This document shows, in pieces, positions 59,069-64,000 of a stretch of 64,000 nt of DNA (positions within the stretch are counted from its first letter, which is position 1; each line of letters opens with the position of its first letter). The stretch covers positions 7,162-71,161 of the forward strand of contig CAZDXJ010000004.1 of the NCBI GenBank assembly GCA_964509475.1. The letters run 5' to 3'. The translations under genes were made by a program, and so were the position numbers. The notes beneath the pieces are model-generated. The model saw only the letters and a program-made list of their open reading frames with translations, searched no databases and was not told the DNA's origin. The DNA is from CAZDXJ01 sp964509475 (GTDB lineage: Bacteria > Pseudomonadota > Gammaproteobacteria > Methylococcales > Methylomonadaceae).

Positions 59069-62000
59069 ATGCGTATCAAGTGGTTATTCGTTATGGTCTT
59101 TTTCAGCGTTCAGACGGTGGCAAAACCTTTGTTGCCGGAACAGGTTCCGCAACCGTTACAGCCCTGGATTGACTGGGTTTTGCAGGACAATGAATCCCGT
59201 GTCTGCCCGTTTGAATACAATAATTTTCAGCAAAAACGCTGTGCCTGGCCGGCCCGCCTGGCGTTGGACCTTGCCAACCGGCAAGGCGAGTTTGTCATAT
59301 TGTGGAAGGTTTATGCACCGAGTTGGGTGGTTTTGCCGGGTGACCGGCAAGTCTGGCCGCAGCGGGTTACGGTTAATGGCAAGGCGGCCACGGTGCTGGA
59401 CAGGCAAGGGCAGCCGGCCATTCGGTTGCCGGCCGGTGATTACCGCATTCATGGCTTGCTGCTGTGGGATAAACTGCCGGAACGCCTGGGTATTCCTGCC
59501 GAAGCCGGTTTGCTTGAGTTGACGGTGAACCATGAACCGGTTGTGTCGCCCTTTATCAAAAACGGCAAGTTGTGGTTAAAGATGGCAAAGCCAGGGCCGG
59601 AAACGCTGAAAAGTCTACAGAATCGTCTCGATATGCATATTTTTCGCAAGATCATTGATCAGGTACCGATGCAGGTCTTGACCCGCCTGGAACTGGATGT
59701 TTCCGGAAAACCGCGTGAAGTCAAGCTGGCATCGCCGATGCTGGATGGGTTTATGCCGATGCGCTTGTCCAGCCCGTTACCGGCCCGGCTTGAGGAGGAT
59801 GGCGGTTTGTCATTGCGGCTTAAACCCGGACATTGGGTGATCGAAATTTTGGCGCGTTCCCCCGAACCTGTGGACAAACTGCGCTTTACCCGGCCGGGTA
59901 AAGATTGGCCCGATACCGAGATTTGGTCATTTGATGCGCAGCCGCAGCTGCGGCTGGTTGAGATCAGTGGTTTACCGGCTATTGACCCGAGACAGAATCC
60001 GTTACCTAAATCCTGGCGGCATTTGCCGGCGTATCAGGTGAAACCCAACCAGAGCATGGTGTTCAGGCTCATCCGGCGCGGAAACCCGGAGCCGGAACCC
60101 AATCAATTGAATTTACAGCGCACCTTGTGGCTGGATTTCGATGGCCAGGGCTATACCGTTCAAGATCGGATTGATGGCCGTATAAGCCATGGCTGGCGGC
60201 TCGATGTGGCACCGGAAATGCAGTTGGGGCAGGTGCTTATGGAAGGGCGCAGTCACTTGATTACTCAACTTCCCGGCAGTTCGTCGCAGGGTGTGGAAGT
60301 GCGTAAGGGGAGGCTTGAATTGTCGGCTGACAGCCGTATCGAGGGGGCAATCCGGGATTTTCAGGCCAGTGGCTGGCAAACGGGTTTTCACAGTGCTTCG
60401 GCAAGGCTTAATCTGCCACCGGGCTGGCGCTTGCTGGCGGTTACTGGCGTTGATAATGTCCCGCAAAGCCTGATAGCCCGCTGGAGTCTGCTGGATTTGT
60501 TTCTGGTATTGATCATGGCCCTGGCGGTTGGCCGTTTATGGAACGGTTATTGGGGCGGGCTGGCTTTGCTGGCCTTGATCCTGATTTGGCATGAGACGCA
60601 GGCGCCGCGACTGATCTGGCTGAATCTTCTGGTCGCTGTTGCTTTGTTGCGGGTATTGCCTGAAGGGCGTTTTTTGGCATGGGTAAAATTTTATCGTAAT
60701 GCGGCCGGCATTGTTCTGCTTGTTATTTTGATTCCTTTTATGGTTGGGCAAGTGCGCACAGCGATTTATCCGCAACTGGAAAAACCGGGGATATTTACCC
60801 AGGTGGCTCAACAGGATCGTTGGCAGGTTTCGCAAGCACCGAGGGATAAGGAGAGGGCGTTGGCCCGAAAAACCTTGTCAAAACTCAAGGCAAAAGCCCC
60901 GGTTTCGGCTGAATTGCTGGAAGGCCGCATGGCATCGGATGCTGCCGTCAATTTTGCGCGTATTGATCCCAAAGCGCATATTCAGACCGGCCCGGGTTTG
61001 CCACAGTGGCAATGGCAGGGTATTCAATTATCCTGGAATGGCCCTTTGGATGTACAGCAACGTTTATCGTTGTATTTGCTGTCGCCGGCCTGGAACGCAT
61101 TTTTGAATATTTGCCGTATCGTTTTGGTGGTATTGCTGGCTGCTTTATTGATGTTCGATGGGCATAAACAGCGTTTTCGCTGGCGGTTTCCGGGTTTTGG
61201 CCTGGCTTTGTGTCTGCCGCTGTGTTTGTTGAAACCCCAAACCGTTTATGCCGATTTTCCGGATCAGGATATTTTGCAGCAATTGCGTGAACGCTTGTTG
61301 GCGGCTCCGGCTTGTCTGCCGGCCTGTGCCCAGATTGAGTCCATGCAGTTGTCCATTGATGAACAGCGGATTGATCTGGCCTTGCGGGTGCATGTCCAGA
61401 AGAACCTGGCCCTGCCCTTGCCGGGACAACGCCAGCAATGGCTGCCCAACCAGGTTCTGCTGGATGGCAAGCCGGCGCCGGCACTGTATCAAGATGAAGG
61501 GGGTTATCTATGGCTGGCGCCAGGCCCTGGCCTGCACCGGATCGAAATGCAGGGCATGACGCCCAAAGTATCCCGGTTTTCGATGCCGATGCCTTTGCCG
61601 GCACATTATGTGGTTGTGCGGAACAAGGGCTGGAGCGTGGACGGGCTGCATGAATCCGGTCATGTTGACGGACCATTGCAATTTCAACGTCTGCTTGCAG
61701 AAAATGCTGAACCCGTGCCACAAGAACATTTGCAACCGGGCTTGTTACCGGCTTTTGTGCGGGTTGAAAGAACCTTGCAACTGGGTCTGGACTGGCGGGT
61801 GCAAAACCATGTTGTGCGGGTGACAGCGGCGGATACACCGCTTGCTCTGCAAATTCCGTTGCTGGCCGGGGAAGCGGTGATAACGCCGGGTATCCGGGTT
61901 GACAAGGGCAAGGTATGGGTGAATATGCCGGCTGGACAAAGCCGCTTATCCTGGCTGTCAACGCTGGAAAAAAAATCCTGTATCGTTCTTGAAGCGCCCA

Positions 62001-63118
62001 GGACGGCGCAATGGGTGGAAGTCTGGCAAGCCGATATCAGTCCGGTTTGGCATGTGCAAAGCGGTGGTATTGCCGTTGTTCAGCAACCCAATCAAGGCGG
62101 TCGCTGGTTGCCGAAATGGCGACCCTGGCCTGGGGAACGGGTCAGCCTGGATATCAGCCGGCCGGCTGCCGTCGAAGGCCGGACCTTGACGATAGAGCGC
62201 AGTGAATTGCATATCAAGCCCGGGAAAAGAGTGCAGGAAGCCACATTGTACTTGACCTTGCGCAGTTCGCAAGGCGGCCAGCACAGCCTGCAATTGCCGG
62301 AACATGCGGTTTTGCAGTCGGTGCAAATCGATGGCCGTTTACAACCTGTCCGGCAGAAAAAAAACCGGATTACCCTGCCGATCAGACCGGGAAAACAAAA
62401 AATCACACTGCAATGGCGTACCGTGCAACCCCTGGACAGTGTGTTGAAAACGCCAACGGTCAATCTGGGTATGGCCAGTGTCAATAGCTATCTGCAGATT
62501 GATTTGGCGCCGGATCGCTGGTTGCTGTTTACCTTTGGCCCGGCTTTGGGACCGGCGGTCTTGTTTTGGGGCGTACTGGTGGTTGTGGTATTGCTTGCTT
62601 TTGCTTTGGCCCGGTTGCCTTGGGTACCTTTGCAAGCCTGGCAATGGTTGTTATTGTTGCTGGGTTTGACTCAGGTTTCGTTGCTTGCGGCAATGGCCGT
62701 GGTGGCCTGGTTTGTATTGCTGGGCTGGCGGGCCCAGCGGCCTTTGCAGAAGAGGGCTTGTTTCAATGGACTCCAGATTGGTTTGGGCTTATGGACCTTG
62801 ATGGTTTTTGTGATTCTGTTTGCCGCAGTGCAACAGGGTTTGCTGGGGGCGCCGGATATGCAGATTCGTGGAAACTTGTCCAGCGCTGAATATTTGAAAT
62901 GGTATCAGGATCGCAGCGGCGAAAATCTGCCGGTCGCAGGGCTTGTATCGGTGCCCTTAGGGGTTTACCGGTGGCTAATGCTGGCCTGGTCGTTGTGGCT
63001 GGCCTTTGCTTTGTTGAATTGGTTGAAATGGGGTTGGCGATGTTTTTCGAAAGATCGGATCTGGCAGAAAAACAAACCGGCTGGCAATCCGTTGATGCAA
63101 ACCGGGAAAAAGGAATGA
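59069..63118 (+). CDS. Very large membrane protein, unknown function
   Basis: The protein is 1349 residues from the ATG at 59069, which has AGGAGG nine bases upstream; the open frame extends to 58970 without one. A signal peptide or anchor spans about 1-18. Residues about 20-470 form a beta-rich periplasmic domain. Four or more helices cluster at about 475-570. Another soluble part follows, then helices near 673-725. A second large beta-rich domain runs about 730-1145, and helices follow to the C-terminus (about 1150-1330). No catalytic motif is recognised. The two similar domain halves suggest internal duplication. It follows yggS by 102 bases. I do not recognise the family. Confidence 0.75.
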   Translation: MRIKWLFVMVFFSVQTVAKPLLPEQVPQPLQPWIDWVLQDNESRVCPFEYNNFQQKRCAWPARLALDLANRQGEFVILWKVYAPSWVVLPGDRQVWPQRVTVNGKAATVLDRQGQPAIRLPAGDYRIHGLLLWDKLPERLGIPAEAGLLELTVNHEPVVSPFIKNGKLWLKMAKPGPETLKSLQNRLDMHIFRKIIDQVPMQVLTRLELDVSGKPREVKLASPMLDGFMPMRLSSPLPARLEEDGGLSLRLKPGHWVIEILARSPEPVDKLRFTRPGKDWPDTEIWSFDAQPQLRLVEISGLPAIDPRQNPLPKSWRHLPAYQVKPNQSMVFRLIRRGNPEPEPNQLNLQRTLWLDFDGQGYTVQDRIDGRISHGWRLDVAPEMQLGQVLMEGRSHLITQLPGSSSQGVEVRKGRLELSADSRIEGAIRDFQASGWQTGFHSASARLNLPPGWRLLAVTGVDNVPQSLIARWSLLDLFLVLIMALAVGRLWNGYWGGLALLALILIWHETQAPRLIWLNLLVAVALLRVLPEGRFLAWVKFYRNAAGIVLLVILIPFMVGQVRTAIYPQLEKPGIFTQVAQQDRWQVSQAPRDKERALARKTLSKLKAKAPVSAELLEGRMASDAAVNFARIDPKAHIQTGPGLPQWQWQGIQLSWNGPLDVQQRLSLYLLSPAWNAFLNICRIVLVVLLAALLMFDGHKQRFRWRFPGFGLALCLPLCLLKPQTVYADFPDQDILQQLRERLLAAPACLPACAQIESMQLSIDEQRIDLALRVHVQKNLALPLPGQRQQWLPNQVLLDGKPAPALYQDEGGYLWLAPGPGLHRIEMQGMTPKVSRFSMPMPLPAHYVVVRNKGWSVDGLHESGHVDGPLQFQRLLAENAEPVPQEHLQPGLLPAFVRVERTLQLGLDWRVQNHVVRVTAADTPLALQIPLLAGEAVITPGIRVDKGKVWVNMPAGQSRLSWLSTLEKKSCIVLEAPRTAQWVEVWQADISPVWHVQSGGIAVVQQPNQGGRWLPKWRPWPGERVSLDISRPAAVEGRTLTIERSELHIKPGKRVQEATLYLTLRSSQGGQHSLQLPEHAVLQSVQIDGRLQPVRQKKNRITLPIRPGKQKITLQWRTVQPLDSVLKTPTVNLGMASVNSYLQIDLAPDRWLLFTFGPALGPAVLFWGVLVVVVLLAFALARLPWVPLQAWQWLLLLLGLTQVSLLAAMAVVAWFVLLGWRAQRPLQKRACFNGLQIGLGLWTLMVFVILFAAVQQGLLGAPDMQIRGNLSSAEYLKWYQDRSGENLPVAGLVSVPLGVYRWLMLAWSLWLAFALLNWLKWGWRCFSKDRIWQKNKPAGNPLMQTGKKE

Positions 63119-63144
63119 GGTTTTATCGGCGTTACCGCTAAAAA

Positions 63145-63180
63145 CAACTGGAATAATCAAGGAATAATTCCTGACAGTTG
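63145..63180 (-). terminator. Candidate terminator of the GST gene
   Basis: CAACTG (63145-63150) pairs with CAGTTG (63175-63180), with a near-palindromic GGAATAATTCC inside. Read on the minus strand, the stem is followed by TTTTT. It lies 147 bases past the GST stop, in the 208-bp gap between the two convergent genes. Confidence 0.4.
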
Positions 63181-63326
63181 AAAAATGCACGTGGGTAATC
63201 GATCCGGATGAGAAGCCGGAATGCAAAATCGGTAAATGCGGCCAGGGTAAGCAATCCGGTTCATCGGTATTCGGTTCTTTTATAAAGAATAGCTCAATAT
63301 GAAATCCAATGTGTAAATCAGCACCG

Positions 63327-63926
63327 TTATTCCTTTTGCCGGGCCCGCAGGTAAGCGGGTCTTTGGGTGGCGCGGTCCAGATAGGCTTGCAGGCCGGAAA
63401 AGGCTTCTATCCGTTCGGGCATCCATTGCAGCGTTGAAGCCATCATAATATCGGCGGTGCTGAATGTATCGCCGAGCAAAAAGCTTTTGTCCTGTAAAAC
63501 CCGATCCAGGTGTTGGGCGAGGGGGTGAAATTGTTTTTTGCTTTGTTCAACCAAAGCCGGCAGGCGCTGCGTTTCGGGTAACAAACGGCTATGCAAAAAA
63601 ATGTTGACAAGCGGTGGCTCCAGGGTTGCGGGTACAAAAAACATCCATTGATAATACAAGGCGCGTTGTTTGGAATCCAATGGTGGGGCCAGGTCTTTTG
63701 CGTATTTATCCGCCAGATACATGCAGATGGCACCGGCTTCATAAAGGATCAGCCCGTCATCATCCAGCGTGGGGACCTTGCCCAGGGGGTTGAGTTGCAG
63801 ATAATGTTCCGATTGGCCTTGTCCGGAAAAGATATCGACCGTTTCAATTTCATAATCGATTTGCAATTCCTCCAGCAACCATAACGGCCGGAATGAACGG
63901 GTTTTGGGGCAGTGGTAGAGTTTCAT
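63327..63926 (-). CDS. Glutathione S-transferase family protein
   Basis: The 199-residue protein has an N-terminal thioredoxin-like domain (MKLYHCPKTRSFRPLWLLEE), with NPLGKVPTLDDDGLILYEAGAICMYL containing the cis-Pro and the ESxA-like glutathione-contact segment (YEAGA). The C-terminal helical domain includes FSTADIMMASTL, the usual N-capping box (S/T-x-x-D). Ser11 or Cys6 may be the activating residue. It likely conjugates or reduces with glutathione; substrate unknown. It is convergent with the large membrane protein. Confidence 0.9.
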   Translation of the reverse strand: MKLYHCPKTRSFRPLWLLEELQIDYEIETVDIFSGQGQSEHYLQLNPLGKVPTLDDDGLILYEAGAICMYLADKYAKDLAPPLDSKQRALYYQWMFFVPATLEPPLVNIFLHSRLLPETQRLPALVEQSKKQFHPLAQHLDRVLQDKSFLLGDTFSTADIMMASTLQWMPERIEAFSGLQAYLDRATQRPAYLRARQKE

Positions 63927-64000
63927 GGCGGTGGATTGTTGTAATGACGCGATGTTCGACTTTTAAGTTTCAACTAATGAGTTAAGCTGCAAAGGCTGAT

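Overview
The window looks like chromosomal DNA from a gammaproteobacterium of moderate GC content. The order rnfC-rnfB-rnfA-metG with a divergent mrp, the pilU-pilT pair divergent from yggS, and an MSHA-type pilus/secretion cluster with a GspA/GspB pair all point there. I cannot fix the genus; a methanotroph or sulfur-oxidiser relative is plausible but unproven. No rRNA, tRNA, CRISPR array, prophage or intact IS element was seen.

Layout. (1) 1-8.7 kb is housekeeping: the start of rnfC, rnfB, rnfA, metG, mrp, polA and a CPBP-family membrane protease. (2) 8.8-16.2 kb holds a two-cNMP-domain/rhodanese protein, a lipoprotein hydrolase, gspB and gspA, a DUF3014 membrane protein and a small uncharacterised protein. 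(3) 16.3-34.1 kb is a minus-strand run of 15 exopolysaccharide genes in which most neighbouring genes overlap by a few bases. It encodes a Wzz-like chain-length protein, an initiating sugar-phosphate transferase, a flippase, two sulfotransferases (one fused to an alpha-helical VpsJ-like domain), two methyltransferases, two GT4 glycosyltransferases, a Wzy/ligase-like protein, a deacetylase-like protein, an asparagine-synthetase-like amidotransferase, and wecG/wecB/wecC for ManNAcA. A second ligase-like gene diverges from it at 34.5 kb. The predicted product is a ManNAcA-containing, probably sulfated and methylated surface polysaccharide.

(4) 37.2-53.8 kb is the most interesting part. It has three prepilin-like genes, a PilM/GspL-like and a PilO/GspM-like protein, a GspE-type ATPase, a GspF-type platform protein, a PilP/GspC-like protein, a secretin with two STN domains, an outer-membrane beta-barrel coupled to the secretin, and a large secreted subtilase-fold protein ending in a dockerin-like module. 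The major prepilin gene has a good sigma-54-like promoter, a hairpin-rich leader and a strong terminator. One minor prepilin carries five Cys-rich repeats. I read this as an MSHA-like pilus or secretion machine with possible dedicated surface cargo. No prepilin peptidase or cohesin is in the window.

(5) 53.9-64 kb returns to housekeeping: argH, a small membrane protein, pilU/pilT, yggS, a 1349-residue membrane protein I do not recognise, and a GST. Intergenic regions around the pilus cluster are filled with mosaic repeats: a 202-bp unit in 2.5 tandem copies at 43.1-43.6 kb, a 115-bp MITE-like element with perfect 15-bp inverted ends nested in another copy at 36.75 kb, and several palindromic pieces also found in inverted orientation at 4.9-5.2 and 55.3-55.5 kb.
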